In this document: in pieces, positions 8,039-17,061 of the stretch
How the letters are laid out: each line of letters opens with the position of its first letter
Position numbering within the stretch: the stretch's first letter is position 1
Source: Altererythrobacter lutimaris
GTDB lineage: Bacteria > Pseudomonadota > Alphaproteobacteria > Sphingomonadales > Sphingomonadaceae
Direction of reading: 5' to 3'
Assembly (NCBI RefSeq): GCF_013371495.1
Contig: NZ_JABWTA010000001.1
Location: forward strand, 2,144,693 to 2,208,692
DNA length: 64,000 bases
Program-made: the position numbers and the translations under genes
The notes under the pieces: model-generated
Database searches by the model: none
Told to the model about the DNA's origin: nothing
Seen by the model: the letters and a program-made list of their open reading frames with translations, nothing else

Positions 8039-9990
8039 CCCATTTTCTTGAGCAGCCAGGGGAAGTGCCCCCCGCCGCGCGACGTCAATCCTTCGACCAC
8101 CAATTGTTCAATTGCGTGTGGGTGGCCATCACCGTCGACCCACAGGCTTTCTTCCAGACTGCATGTGGCGCTCGCGCCATCGCCGCCCAGACGGAATTGC
8201 CAGAGAGCGCCGCCGGGCAGCAGCAGGCTTGCACCGCGCTTGTCTTCAGCGAGCCTGACTTCGACCCCGCGCCCGATATGGAAACGGATAGCAAAGCCGA
8301 TCTTGCCGCGCTTTCCGCGCTTCGCCTTGGGCTCGAGAATGTCTTCGCCGCGCAATTCACTGCCATCGCTGCGCAGCGCGAGAATGCGCCGGTGGAGCAA
8401 GCCAAAGCGCGAGGCATAGCCATCATGGCTTGCCTCTAACCGCTGGGCTTGACCCTCCATATCGCGCTGCTCGACTTCGACGACTTCTACGCCTTTGCCG
8501 AGCTTGCCATGCAGCAGCACTGCGGTGGAGTTCGCATCGTCAAGCACCAGCGTTGAATGCGCAGCGGTTGCGCGCAAACCTTGCTCGATCCGCGCAGGGA
8601 CCAGCCCGCCAGCAAGCGCCGCACCGCCGCAGCTCACTATAATACGGTCAGGCCCTTCGGACATTTCAAAGGCAAGCGTAGACGCGCAGCCAAAGCGCGC
8701 ATGACGCCCCTTTGGCGGAGGAGCCGCATCCATCTGCACTGTCGTTTTACCGCCAGTCAGGCGCTGGAAGCCCCATTCGCGCACGTCCTTCAATGGCCTT
8801 GTGCGAATACCGCTAGCATCGATCAGCCCCGCGACGGAATCCGCGCGGATTGCACCAGCGCCGTTCCAGCTAGCCAGTCCACCATCGCCATGCCGCAAGG
8901 CCAGCAGCGGCGGAACCAGCAGCTCTCGCATGACATTGAGCGCTTCCGGCATGTCGCGGTCAGTCGCGTCGTAACAGGCCTTGAGATCAGTCAGGATCGC
9001 AATCGCATCCATCTGCGCGAGCGGGCTACGCGAAAGCACACCGCCATCCTCGCTAACCAGCTCCCCAAGCGCCCGCACGAGGCCCGCTTCACCGTAAAGC
9101 CGCCGCGCTTTGCCTTGCGGAGTGAGCAACCCTACCGCTGTAATTGCAGCCCAACCTGCCACCTCGCCTGAGCGATCCGCCGAGCGCGATGTATTGCGAT
9201 CCAGCCAGCGCGCGGTTTGCTCGATCACTGTGAGCATCCGCTTGCGCATGCCCGGCTTGCCATCGGAAAGCACGAGCGGCGCATGAACCAGCCAGGCGAG
9301 CAAGCGATGCCCGGCATGCTCGACTTCCCAGGCCGCGCCCTTGCCAACGCTTGCCTTCGTCTTGTGATTGGCATCGAGCCATGCTGCGCAAATGCGTTCT
9401 GCGATAGGTACAGCCTGCTCGCGCGCGGCGGCAGCCGACAAATCGCGCAACCATGAGAAGCCGTGAATGACCCGCTCAAAAGGTTCCGTCATGCGCGAGG
9501 AAGATTCAAAATCCATTTCCTCGATCGGAACCTTCGCGCCGTGGATCAGGAAATGGCCTGCGCGCAAGGCCATGCCGCTCACCCGGTCGCCGCCGAGCGG
9601 TGTATCGACTGTCGCTAGCAAGCGCAGCGCGTCGGGCTTGGCAAAAGGTGCCGCGAGCGTCGGGCCGGGCACGCCCAGCCGGTAAGCCAGCCGCAGCAGT
9701 CGCTCGCCCGCGCCAACTTTCGGTGGCGCAAAATCACTCAGGACGAGCGCGCGCGAAGGGGCGAGGGGGATCGTCTCTTCATCGACTGGCGCATCGGCAA
9801 CAGGGTCAGCGCTCTTGGCCTTCAGAGGAACAGCGCGCTTGCCTTGCTTGCCGCCTGTAAGGTCAAGCTCTTGCTCGCGCGGGCCCAATTGACTTTGAGG
9901 GGGACCTTTAGGCGCGTCGCTTTCGACCAAGGATTCCTCTGTGTCATGCTCAGGTGACTCAGTCCCGCCTTTCGACAGCATGGCGTCCAT
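8035..9990 (-). CDS. heparinase II/III-family protein
   Basis: A 651-aa protein of the heparinase II/III superfamily as found in sphingomonads. It has an acidic, low-complexity N-terminus (about 1-95), then an (alpha/alpha) toroid region containing [20 protein letters not shown] and [20 protein letters not shown], then a beta-sandwich with [19 protein letters not shown]. No signal peptide is visible, although known lyases in this superfamily act on exported polysaccharides. The ATG at 9990 overlaps the rpe stop by 1 bp and has an AAGGGGAAGG upstream; a longer open frame to 10095 is rejected. The fixed position between rpe and purH suggests a conserved housekeeping or cell-envelope role, but the substrate is unknown. 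Confidence 0.8.
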   Translation of the reverse strand: MDAMLSKGGTESPEHDTEESLVESDAPKGPPQSQLGPREQELDLTGGKQGKRAVPLKAKSADPVADAPVDEETIPLAPSRALVLSDFAPPKVGAGERLLRLAYRLGVPGPTLAAPFAKPDALRLLATVDTPLGGDRVSGMALRAGHFLIHGAKVPIEEMDFESSSRMTEPFERVIHGFSWLRDLSAAAAREQAVPIAERICAAWLDANHKTKASVGKGAAWEVEHAGHRLLAWLVHAPLVLSDGKPGMRKRMLTVIEQTARWLDRNTSRSADRSGEVAGWAAITAVGLLTPQGKARRLYGEAGLVRALGELVSEDGGVLSRSPLAQMDAIAILTDLKACYDATDRDMPEALNVMRELLVPPLLALRHGDGGLASWNGAGAIRADSVAGLIDASGIRTRPLKDVREWGFQRLTGGKTTVQMDAAPPPKGRHARFGCASTLAFEMSEGPDRIIVSCGGAALAGGLVPARIEQGLRATAAHSTLVLDDANSTAVLLHGKLGKGVEVVEVEQRDMEGQAQRLEASHDGYASRFGLLHRRILALRSDGSELRGEDILEPKAKRGKRGKIGFAIRFHIGRGVEVRLAEDKRGASLLLPGGALWQFRLGGDGASATCSLEESLWVDGDGHPHAIEQLVVEGLTSRGGGHFPWLLKKMG

Positions 9991-10652
9991 CAACCTTCCC
10001 CTTTCAAGGCTGCGATGTTGGCGGCGTAGTGCTCTGGCCCACCTTTGAAGGTGGCTGAACCAGCGACCAGCACGTCTGCGCCCGCATCGACACATAGCCG
10101 AGCGGTTTGCGCATTCACGCCGCCATCAACTTCCAAATGGATATCGCGCCCCGAATGTTCGATCATTCGCCGCACTGCTTCTATTTTTTTGAGCTGCGAA
10201 TGGATAAAGCTCTGCCCGCCAAAACCCGGATTGACGCTCATGATCAGAACCAGATCAATCTCATCGATCAGATAGTCCAGCGTTTCAGCTGGTGTGCCGG
10301 GATTAAGCGAAATCCCAGCTTTCTTGCCCAGAGCCTTGATCGCCTGGACTGTGCGATGCGTATGTGCGCCTGCTTCTGGATGCACAGTGATGATATCCGC
10401 ACCGGCTTCGGCAAATTCTTCAAGATACGTATCGACCGGCGAGATCATCAGGTGGACATCAAAGGTCTTGGTAGTATGTGGCCGCAACGCTTTGACGACC
10501 ATCGGACCAATCGTGAGATTGGGTACATAATGCCCGTCCATCACATCGACATGAATCCAGTCTGCACCCGCTTCGTCAATCGCGCGCACTTCCTCACCCA
10601 GCTTGGCAAAATCGGCTGAGAGAATGGAAGGCGAAATAAGCGGTGTGGGCAT
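9990..10652 (-). CDS. rpe: ribulose-phosphate 3-epimerase
   Basis: A 220-aa TIM-barrel epimerase interconverting ribulose-5-phosphate and xylulose-5-phosphate in the pentose phosphate pathway. Signature stretches are [46 protein letters not shown]-type [24 protein letters not shown] and [13 protein letters not shown] chose the ATG at 10652 ([11 protein letters not shown]), which gives the canonical length. An in-frame ATG at 10679 would add nine residues. It is the first gene of the operon with the heparinase-like gene and purH, supplying the same pentose-phosphate pool that purine synthesis draws on. Confidence 0.96.
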   Translation of the reverse strand: MPTPLISPSILSADFAKLGEEVRAIDEAGADWIHVDVMDGHYVPNLTIGPMVVKALRPHTTKTFDVHLMISPVDTYLEEFAEAGADIITVHPEAGAHTHRTVQAIKALGKKAGISLNPGTPAETLDYLIDEIDLVLIMSVNPGFGGQSFIHSQLKKIEAVRRMIEHSGRDIHLEVDGGVNAQTARLCVDAGADVLVAGSATFKGGPEHYAANIAALKGEG

Positions 10653-10902
10653 GGTGGTACCAAAATGCTGCGAGCGCACATGGAATTACGTGTCCGGTGA
10701 GTCGCGAACAAGCGGAGCGCTATGCTTATCCACGTTAGCCTTTGGCGGGGAGAGGCCGAATCCGCCGAAAGCAGCGCCTGAACAGTCCGCAAAACGACAA
10801 TTCAGCCGGAATTCAGCCGCCAATCTTCATAAGGCGGTCAACTCCTGGCGTTATTGCGGCACAGCTAACGCCGTAAGCAGAACTCATAATTGAATTGGAA
10901 CC

Positions 10903-11439
10903 ATGTCGAATTTCACTCGCCCTTCACGCCTGAAACTGACTGCGGCTGCGCTTGTGCTTGGCGCTGCTGGCTTGGCGGTGTCTGGCTTCGTGCAAGCGCC
11001 TGCGCATGCTCAGAGCGCCAGTGAGTATCGCAACAAGATCAGCAACAACATGCGCGCCTGTGCGCCCGGCGGCGGACCCGCCGTGCGTGTGACTGTTGCG
11101 GGCATCAAGAGCGCGACCGGCAAGATCCGGGTGCAAAGCTATCGAGGCACTAAAGCGGAATGGCTGGAAAAGGGCCGCTGGCTCAACCGCATTGAAGCGC
11201 CTGCCCGAAAAGGGCGCATGGTATTTTGCATGCCTCTTCCCAAGGAAGGCACATACGGCATCGCTGTGCGCCATGATGTGAACGGCAATGGCAAGACCGA
11301 TATCAGTGAAGATGGCGGCGCGATGTCAAACAATCCTTCGATCAATATCTTCAATCTTGGTAAGCCGAGCTACAAGAAAACTGCGTTTTCTGTAGGGCGC
11401 GAAGTCAAGCAGATGACGATCACGATGAAATATATTTGA
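10903..11439 (+). CDS. DUF2141 secreted protein
   Basis: A 178-aa protein with a clear signal peptide (hydrophobic LTAAALVLGAAGLAVSGF, cleavage after AHA) followed by a DUF2141 domain. Typical features are VRVTVAGIKSATGKIRVQSY, a GTYGIAVRHDVNGNGKTDI segment that resembles a calcium-binding loop, and the closing GREVKQMTITMKY. The function of DUF2141 is not known; the proteins are exported and beta-rich. A second, more divergent member is encoded at 37032-37505. The gene is alone, facing the nucleotidyltransferase-like gene. Confidence 0.88.
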   Translation: MSNFTRPSRLKLTAAALVLGAAGLAVSGFVQAPAHAQSASEYRNKISNNMRACAPGGGPAVRVTVAGIKSATGKIRVQSYRGTKAEWLEKGRWLNRIEAPARKGRMVFCMPLPKEGTYGIAVRHDVNGNGKTDISEDGGAMSNNPSINIFNLGKPSYKKTAFSVGREVKQMTITMKYI

Positions 11440-11469
11440 TCGCTGAAAGCGTGGTTTGCTTGCGCGGGC

Positions 11470-12369
11470 CTATTCGCCGCGCTTGCGCTTCTCTCGCCAG
11501 ATTTTGAACAGTACGCCCGGCGCCGCGAGGATCGGATGCTTCTCACGGAATGGCGTCACCTTGACCGGAATGCCGGTGTGTCGTTCGATTTTCCACGCAG
11601 CGTAGCGGCCCGCGCCTTCAAACGTCGTGCTCGCTTTTATCAGCCTCGTTATGTTGAGGGTCTTGCCCATCCGGCGGCGCGTCTTCCACCATCTCAGCAC
11701 CATCTCCCGGTCATCTCGGGACATCTCGGGGGCTAAAGTTGCGCCATCGCGTTCGAATGTTACGCCGGCAGCATCCCAGGCAAGCGGCAAGAGCCCGTCG
11801 AAATGGGCTTCGTTTACCGAGAGAATATCGTTCTCGCGACCAGCTTTTTCTACCCGGAATTCAGCGCTGTAGGTCGCCCGAAACAATGCGCGCCAATAGT
11901 CCTCCGCTCGGCCTTCTTCCGGTCCAAGCGCTGCAGCGAGCCGCGCAGCTGTCTGCGCCGCAGCGCTGATAGCATCTACAACTTGCCGTTTGACCGCATC
12001 ATCCAAAAACCAAACCAAGCCAGCAGGTTGCACGAAGCGCGCCCAGATTGTCGTATCGAGCCGCTCGCCTGCAGAAGCCGCGTAAAAGCGCTCCAATGAC
12101 ATGGTCGCGACCTTGGCGCGCAGCGTTATTCCGCCTTCACCTTCACGCTCATGATAGGAGACACGCGGCCAGATCCGCTCCTGCTGTCTGCCGGGCAAAA
12201 GCAAATAGAAATCGAGCACGCCATCGAGCGATCCGGTGCGAAGATTTGATCCGTAAAAGAGCACTGCGATAGCCCCGACTTCGTTCGCAAGCGCGCGACC
12301 GAAGTCAATTACTTGCGGATCAATCGGTGCAGCCAACTGCTCCGCAATTCGTCGTTCCAATGCTGACAT
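11470..12369 (-). CDS. unknown protein with nucleotidyltransferase-like motif, paired with a lipid kinase
   Basis: A 299-aa protein I do not firmly recognise. Residues around 37-57 read AVLFYGSNLRTGSLDGVLDF, resembling the GS...DxD motif of nucleotidyltransferase-fold enzymes. The general plan also recalls Tam41-type phosphatidate cytidylyltransferases, though that is a guess. The C-terminal third is basic (RMGKTLNITRLIKASTTFEG and a KIWREKRKRGE tail). The gene follows a diacylglycerol-kinase family gene after 16 bp on the same strand, which makes a role in lipid or phospholipid chemistry plausible. No signal peptide or membrane segment is visible. Confidence 0.6.
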   Translation of the reverse strand: MSALERRIAEQLAAPIDPQVIDFGRALANEVGAIAVLFYGSNLRTGSLDGVLDFYLLLPGRQQERIWPRVSYHEREGEGGITLRAKVATMSLERFYAASAGERLDTTIWARFVQPAGLVWFLDDAVKRQVVDAISAAAQTAARLAAALGPEEGRAEDYWRALFRATYSAEFRVEKAGRENDILSVNEAHFDGLLPLAWDAAGVTFERDGATLAPEMSRDDREMVLRWWKTRRRMGKTLNITRLIKASTTFEGAGRYAAWKIERHTGIPVKVTPFREKHPILAAPGVLFKIWREKRKRGE

Positions 12370-12385
12370 GGATTGGATCTCGCGA

Positions 12386-13435
12386 TCAGGCCGGTGGCGC
12401 TACAAAGCTCAGTTCAGGGCCAGTGAGAACTTCATAGCGGCCGGGCGGAAATGCTTCGCCGTCAAGAATGAAAGCCTCATCGAGCTCCATCTCGAAGCCA
12501 CTGGTTGCAACCCTGTGAATGCCGCGCTCTCGCAAATTCTTCGGAGACCAACCCATAGCGATGAACGGCAGCAAAGCAGTCGTACGCCGCGTGATCTGAT
12601 CGAGCACCGCCAGCTTCAAGCCCTTTTGCAGGTGCCCAAACGGCTTGATACCCGCTGGCATCCGCTCCAAAGTCGAAGCGAACAGCAACTGCCGACGTGT
12701 CGGATCGCCTTGCCCGCTATGCGCCAATGGAGCTCCACCCGGTGTCAGCTTCACATCCATGGTGGCGCCGCGCCGCCAAGGGTTCTCGCGTGAACCGAAA
12801 ACAGCTTGCAACACACCCCAGGCTGTCGTCACGCCGACCGCTAGGCTATTGAAAGCGCCGAGTTTGTGCGCGCTCTGCCCTGCTTGCGTGCCAAGCGTGA
12901 ACGCTCCTGCACCCAGAATAAAGCCGAGAACGCGGGCATCAGGATCGCCTTTGGGTTGGATCGCCATCGGCGTTCGAACAATCCGGCGCCCCTGTCGAAA
13001 AGCATCAATCGCTGCCTGGATAGACCAGTCTGACGGCGCATCCAGGTCCACCGTGAGCGCGTTGGTCTTGCCCTTCGGAAGCACCGCGATGGTAGGCCAG
13101 TTGTCGCCGAAAATGGCCTGGCCGTTCGTTAAGACATCGCGCACCGTTCCATCACCGCCATTAATGATGAGCAGATCAATTTTTCGTGCGGCAAAGTCAG
13201 CAAGAGCTTCCGGCAATTGATCGCGATTGCCCGGCTGACCAACGAATATATGCGGGCTGCCTCCGCAGTCGAGGTCCTGTCCGCGATTGCGATGGCTGCG
13301 CGGATTGTAAATCACGCCCACACAAGGCTCCGCACCGCAATCGGTAGCGGGCGCCTTTCCCTCCGCCTCACCGGCAGCAGCCGACAGGCCCCGCGCGCGC
13401 GGTAAATGGCTGAATTCGTGCACAGATGACGACAT
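12386..13435 (-). CDS. diacylglycerol kinase (DAGK_cat) family lipid kinase
   Basis: A 349-aa protein with the catalytic DAGK fold: GVIYNPRSHRNRGQD near residue 40, the nucleotide-binding LLIINGGDGTVRDVLTNG, and TIAVLPKGKTNALTVDL. Family members phosphorylate diacylglycerol, sphingosine or related lipids. Sphingomonads make sphingolipids, so a sphingoid-base kinase is also possible. The substrate cannot be decided from sequence. The C-terminal beta-domain is complete. It is the first gene of a pair with the nucleotidyltransferase-like gene 16 bp downstream, and divergent from the M20 amidohydrolase with 132 bp between. Confidence 0.85.
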   Translation of the reverse strand: MSSSVHEFSHLPRARGLSAAAGEAEGKAPATDCGAEPCVGVIYNPRSHRNRGQDLDCGGSPHIFVGQPGNRDQLPEALADFAARKIDLLIINGGDGTVRDVLTNGQAIFGDNWPTIAVLPKGKTNALTVDLDAPSDWSIQAAIDAFRQGRRIVRTPMAIQPKGDPDARVLGFILGAGAFTLGTQAGQSAHKLGAFNSLAVGVTTAWGVLQAVFGSRENPWRRGATMDVKLTPGGAPLAHSGQGDPTRRQLLFASTLERMPAGIKPFGHLQKGLKLAVLDQITRRTTALLPFIAMGWSPKNLRERGIHRVATSGFEMELDEAFILDGEAFPPGRYEVLTGPELSFVAPPA

Positions 13436-13567
13436 GGTTTCCGGCCCTTAACCTGAATTGGGCGCTCGCTCCTAGGGAATTCTCGTATGACGCGAGATAA
13501 GGCCAGCGCGCTGTGGCGCTTATGCAAAAGCGCTTGAGCGAGCCAAATGCGGCGCTAACATCACGAA

Positions 13568-14776
13568 ATGCTGACACAAGACCTGCTCGATTCCGCCCGT
13601 GGCCTCGCTGACAATATCGTCACTTTGCGCCGCGCCATCCACAAAGAGCCCGAGTTGGGCCTCGAAACGCCCAAGACGCTCGCCAAGGTCAGAGCCGCCC
13701 TCGAGGGCCTGCCTTTGACATGGCGGGAAGGTCCTTCCTGCACTGGCGCCATTGCGACGCTGGTTGGGGCAGGCACGGGGCCGGGCGCCGAGCGCCGTGT
13801 TCTGCTGCGCGGCGACATGGATGCGCTGCCGATGGACGAGAAGACTAACCTCGAGTTTGCCTCAACCATCCCTGGCCGCATGCATGCATGCGGACATGAC
13901 ACGCACACGGCAATGCTGGCAGGTGCAGCACAATTGCTCTGCGCCAAGCGTGACAGTTTTGCAGGCACAATCGACTTCATGTTCCAGCCGGGCGAAGAAG
14001 GTTATCACGGCGCGCGCTTCATGCTGGATGACGGACTGATTGATCCGCTACCTGATGCAGCCTTTGCCTTGCATATCATGCCTAACGCTCCGTTTGGCGT
14101 GCTGGGTGGACGCGCTGGACCGCTGCTCGCAGCGGCTGATGAATTCAATATCACCGTCAAAGGGCAGGGCGGGCATGCCAGTATGCCGCATGATTGCGTC
14201 GATCCAGTCCCCGGAGCTGCTGCGATTGTTGGCGCGATCCAGGCAATGGTGACGCGCCGCTTCAAGGCGGCTGATCCAGTCATCGTGACTGTCACGCAAA
14301 TTCAAGCAGGCACCGCGCACAACGTCATAGCTGATGAAGTAAAGCTGGGCGGTACGATGCGTTCATTGAGCCCAGAGCATCGCGCGAAAGTGCACAAGTT
14401 GATTGAGGAAACCGCGAAGCAAACCGCCGCTGCTTATGGTTTGGAAGCGGAATGCGAGATCACCATGGGCTTTCCAGTCACGATCTGCGATCCGCGCGCG
14501 GTCACTCTGGGTAGCGCCGTTGCAAAGGAGCTAGGCGGTGAAGGCGCATGGCTCGAGCTGCCTGATCCGATCATGGGAGCCGAAGATTTCTCCTATGTGC
14601 TGGAGAAAGTGCCCGGCGCGATGTTCTTCCTGGGCGTCGCCTGTGAAGGCGAAGACTGGACACAGTGCTGCGCGATCCACTCACCGCGCATGCATGTCGA
14701 CGAGAATGCATTGCCGCGCGGCACCGCAATGCTGTCAGGCTGCGCGCTCAAATTCCTCGAAGAAGGATTTGCTTAG
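13568..14776 (+). CDS. M20-family amidohydrolase (hippurate hydrolase type)
   Basis: A 402-aa metallo-amidohydrolase of the M20D type. Metal and catalytic regions are complete: RGDMDALPMDEKTNLEFAST, then GRMHACGHDTHTAMLAGAAQ, FMFQPGEEGYHGARFML, and the dimerisation insert with VKGQGGHASMPHDCVDPVPG. Relatives cleave N-acyl amino acids such as hippurate or IAA conjugates in the cytoplasm. The gene is full-length and no signal peptide is present. A GFA-family gene follows 29 bp downstream in the same direction. Confidence 0.93.
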   Translation: MLTQDLLDSARGLADNIVTLRRAIHKEPELGLETPKTLAKVRAALEGLPLTWREGPSCTGAIATLVGAGTGPGAERRVLLRGDMDALPMDEKTNLEFASTIPGRMHACGHDTHTAMLAGAAQLLCAKRDSFAGTIDFMFQPGEEGYHGARFMLDDGLIDPLPDAAFALHIMPNAPFGVLGGRAGPLLAAADEFNITVKGQGGHASMPHDCVDPVPGAAAIVGAIQAMVTRRFKAADPVIVTVTQIQAGTAHNVIADEVKLGGTMRSLSPEHRAKVHKLIEETAKQTAAAYGLEAECEITMGFPVTICDPRAVTLGSAVAKELGGEGAWLELPDPIMGAEDFSYVLEKVPGAMFFLGVACEGEDWTQCCAIHSPRMHVDENALPRGTAMLSGCALKFLEEGFA

Positions 14777-14793
14777 AAGCGCAGCTGGCGCGC

Positions 14794-14800
14794 AAGGAGG
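14794..14800 (+). promoter_or_regulatory. strong ribosome-binding site pointing to a CTG start
   Basis: AAGGAGG, a near-perfect Shine-Dalgarno sequence, lies 5 nt before CTG at 14806. No ATG, GTG or TTG lies in the matching frame at a suitable distance. Confidence 0.6.
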
Positions 14801-14805
14801 CAGAA

Positions 14806-15264
14806 CTGGGGCGGGTTTCCGGACAGTGCGGATGTGGGGCGTCACGGTTTTCGTTGAGCCGAATGCCGACCCGCCGGTTCCTCTGTCACTGCACAATTTG
14901 CCAAGGCGTCTACCATGCGCCCTTCGCTGACGCGATGGTTGCCAGCGCGAGAAGCATAGAGATCGCATCCGAAAACTCGCTGGATTTCAAACGCCTCAAT
15001 GGTGAGAAAAGCGTGGATCGGGGTATATGTCGTAACTGCGACATACCAACCGTTGGGTTCCTGCAGATTTTTCCAGGCTTCACGCTTGGCCTTGTTCCGA
15101 CTGCTCGCCTTCAGGACCCAACAGGCGCGCCGAGGCCGTCGATGCACATCTTCTATGAAAGTCGCATAGCCGATGTGGAGGACGATCTGCCAAAGTACAA
15201 AACCCCCAGCGAAAGCGTGAGAGCATGTCTGTGGCCATTCCTGGCCGGCTTTGTGGGGATTTAG
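14806..15264 (+). CDS. GFA / CENP-V family zinc protein, probable CTG start
   Basis: About 152 aa matching the glutathione-dependent formaldehyde-activating enzyme (GFA) fold. All expected zinc cysteines are present: SGQCGCGASRFSL, LCHCTICQGVYHAPF, and ICRNCDIPTVGFL. The family binds glutathione adducts or acts as a zinc-binding protein of unknown role; many members are not true GFA enzymes. The frame opens far upstream, inside the amidohydrolase gene, but the homologous part begins only at about 14815. A strong AAGGAGG at 14794-14800 sits 5 nt before CTG 14806, which is therefore the best start although CTG is rare. If that is wrong, the gene may be mis-started or degenerate. Confidence 0.75.
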   Translation: MGRVSGQCGCGASRFSLSRMPTRRFLCHCTICQGVYHAPFADAMVASARSIEIASENSLDFKRLNGEKSVDRGICRNCDIPTVGFLQIFPGFTLGLVPTARLQDPTGAPRPSMHIFYESRIADVEDDLPKYKTPSESVRACLWPFLAGFVGI

Positions 15265-15319
15265 CTCGAGGAAACCAAAAGCGCCGAAGCCACCGCTGGG
15301 TGACTCCGGCGCGACTGAC

Positions 15320-15343
15320 CCGCGCTCTCCCCCAAGAGCGCGG
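15320..15343 (-). terminator. probable terminator after the SSS symporter
   Basis: CCGCGCTCT / AGAGCGCGG is a 9-bp perfect GC-rich stem with a 6-nt loop, 12 bp past the symporter stop. It lacks a U-tract. It also sits between two convergent genes and could serve both. Confidence 0.5.
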
Positions 15344-15355
15344 CTCAGGGAGCTT

Positions 15356-16939
15356 CTACCACAACCAGACGTAAAGGCCGACAAGGATCGCAACTGTCAG
15401 CATCGCCAGCGTGTTGAACAGCATGGTCGTTGCGAACGCGATGTCGCCGAGCTTGACTGTCTGCTCTTCTTCCGGCGGTGTGGTCATTCGCGAGACGACT
15501 GCAGCCGCGATGATCGAAAGCACAAATACACCCCAAATGCGGATGATGAAGGGAACGTCCGGCATACCGAACTTCAGCGCGATATTGACCGCAAGCGATC
15601 CCAGCAGCGCCGTGAATGCACCGACGGCGTTCATTTTCTTGTCGAAGAAACCCAAGAGGAAGACGACCACGATGCCCGGCGCGATAAAGCCCGTATATTC
15701 CTGAACCGTCTGGAACCCGCTTTCAAAGCCGCCAATGAATGGGCGGGCGAGGAACAGCGCGATCACCATGGCAGAGAAAGCGGCCACACGCCCTACCGTC
15801 ACATAATGTTGCTCAGGCTTGGATGGCTTCCAGCTTTTGTACAGGTCCATCGTGAAGATCGTCGAAATCGAGTTCATCATGCTCGCCAACGAACTGACCA
15901 CCGCAGCGATCAGCGCAGCAAACACCAGACCGCGAAGACCGGCCGGCGCAAAGCTCATCAGCTCGCCATAGGTGCGGTCAGATTTCTCAGCCAGCGCCTG
16001 ACCATCAAGCATGCCTTGTTGGGCAAGGATCACCGCAGCGATACCCGGGATGACCACAATGAACGGAACCAGCACTTTGAGGAAGGCTGCAAAGGCCAGG
16101 CCTTTTTGCGCTTCGCCTAGGTTTTCAGCGCCCAATGCACGCTGGATGATGTACTGGTTGAAACCCCAATAGCTGAAGTGAAGCACCCACAGTCCGCCCA
16201 GCAGCGTCCATATGCCCGGCAGGTCGGAGTAAGCCGGATTGCTTTCTTCGAGGATCATTTCGAAGTGGCCCGGCATTTCCTGCATCAGGAAGCCGAGCCC
16301 GCCGAGCGCGCCATCAGCGGGCAGTGCATCAAGCGCAATCCATGTGATCGCAAAGCCGCCAAGGATCAGGATCACAACCTGAATGATATCGGTCAGCGCG
16401 ACCGCCTTAAGGCCGCCATAGAGCGAATAGAGCGCTGCAAATCCCGCGAGAGCTGCCATGGCAGTCATGACACTCCAGCCGGTCAGTGAGGTTACTGCGA
16501 GGCCGCCGAGCCACAGCACGGTGGTGAGGTTGACGGCAGTATACAGTGCAACCCAGAAGACGCTCATCAAGGTCTTCACGCCGTGACCATACCGCTGGTC
16601 GAGAAACTGTGGCATGGTGTAGATCTTGCGTTTCAGGAAGATCGGCAGGAAATACTTCGCAACGATTATCAGGACAATCGCGGCTTGCCATTCATAGGCA
16701 GCAATCGCGATACCAACGGCATAACCTTGGCCTGATTGCCCGATGATCTGTTCAGCAGAAATGTTCGACGCAATCAGCGAGGCGCCAATGGCCCACCATG
16801 GCAGAGCGCGGCCCGCGAGGAAGTAATCCTCTGTGTTCTTGTCATGCCCCTTGGGCTCTCGGCTGACGAACAGCGCGATCCCAAGCAATGCGATGGCATA
16901 GCCTGCGATGATGACGATATCGATCGTTTCAAGCGTCAC
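15356..16939 (-). CDS. sodium:solute symporter (SSS family), probable sugar importer
   Basis: A 527-aa integral membrane protein with about 13-14 transmembrane helices and SSS/SGLT features: EDYFLAGRALPWWAIGASLI, then ASNISAEQIIGQSGQGYAVG, and RKIYTMPQFLDQRYG. SGLT-like members co-transport sugars with sodium. Its place directly after a GH3 beta-glucosidase in a beta-glucan locus suggests glucose or a short glucoside as substrate. It starts 122 bp after the GH3 stop on the same strand, with no clear operator in the gap, and is probably cotranscribed with GH3. Confidence 0.92.
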   Translation of the reverse strand: MTLETIDIVIIAGYAIALLGIALFVSREPKGHDKNTEDYFLAGRALPWWAIGASLIASNISAEQIIGQSGQGYAVGIAIAAYEWQAAIVLIIVAKYFLPIFLKRKIYTMPQFLDQRYGHGVKTLMSVFWVALYTAVNLTTVLWLGGLAVTSLTGWSVMTAMAALAGFAALYSLYGGLKAVALTDIIQVVILILGGFAITWIALDALPADGALGGLGFLMQEMPGHFEMILEESNPAYSDLPGIWTLLGGLWVLHFSYWGFNQYIIQRALGAENLGEAQKGLAFAAFLKVLVPFIVVIPGIAAVILAQQGMLDGQALAEKSDRTYGELMSFAPAGLRGLVFAALIAAVVSSLASMMNSISTIFTMDLYKSWKPSKPEQHYVTVGRVAAFSAMVIALFLARPFIGGFESGFQTVQEYTGFIAPGIVVVFLLGFFDKKMNAVGAFTALLGSLAVNIALKFGMPDVPFIIRIWGVFVLSIIAAAVVSRMTTPPEEEQTVKLGDIAFATTMLFNTLAMLTVAILVGLYVWLW

Positions 16940-17061
16940 GAATTTTCCCCTCCCGATGAAGATTTGGTGACTTCGCCAGCCAATATCTCCGCCCGTTATA
17001 TTGCTTCGTTAGCGCAGCTTGGGCCAGCGCTGATTACGTATACGAATGCGCAGCCCCTCTA

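Noticed and set aside
17020..17050. CGTATACG palindrome between GH3 and the SSS symporter
   Set aside because: It lacks the AACGTT- or GCGTT-centred form of the other candidate LacI sites, and its flanks are not symmetrical.
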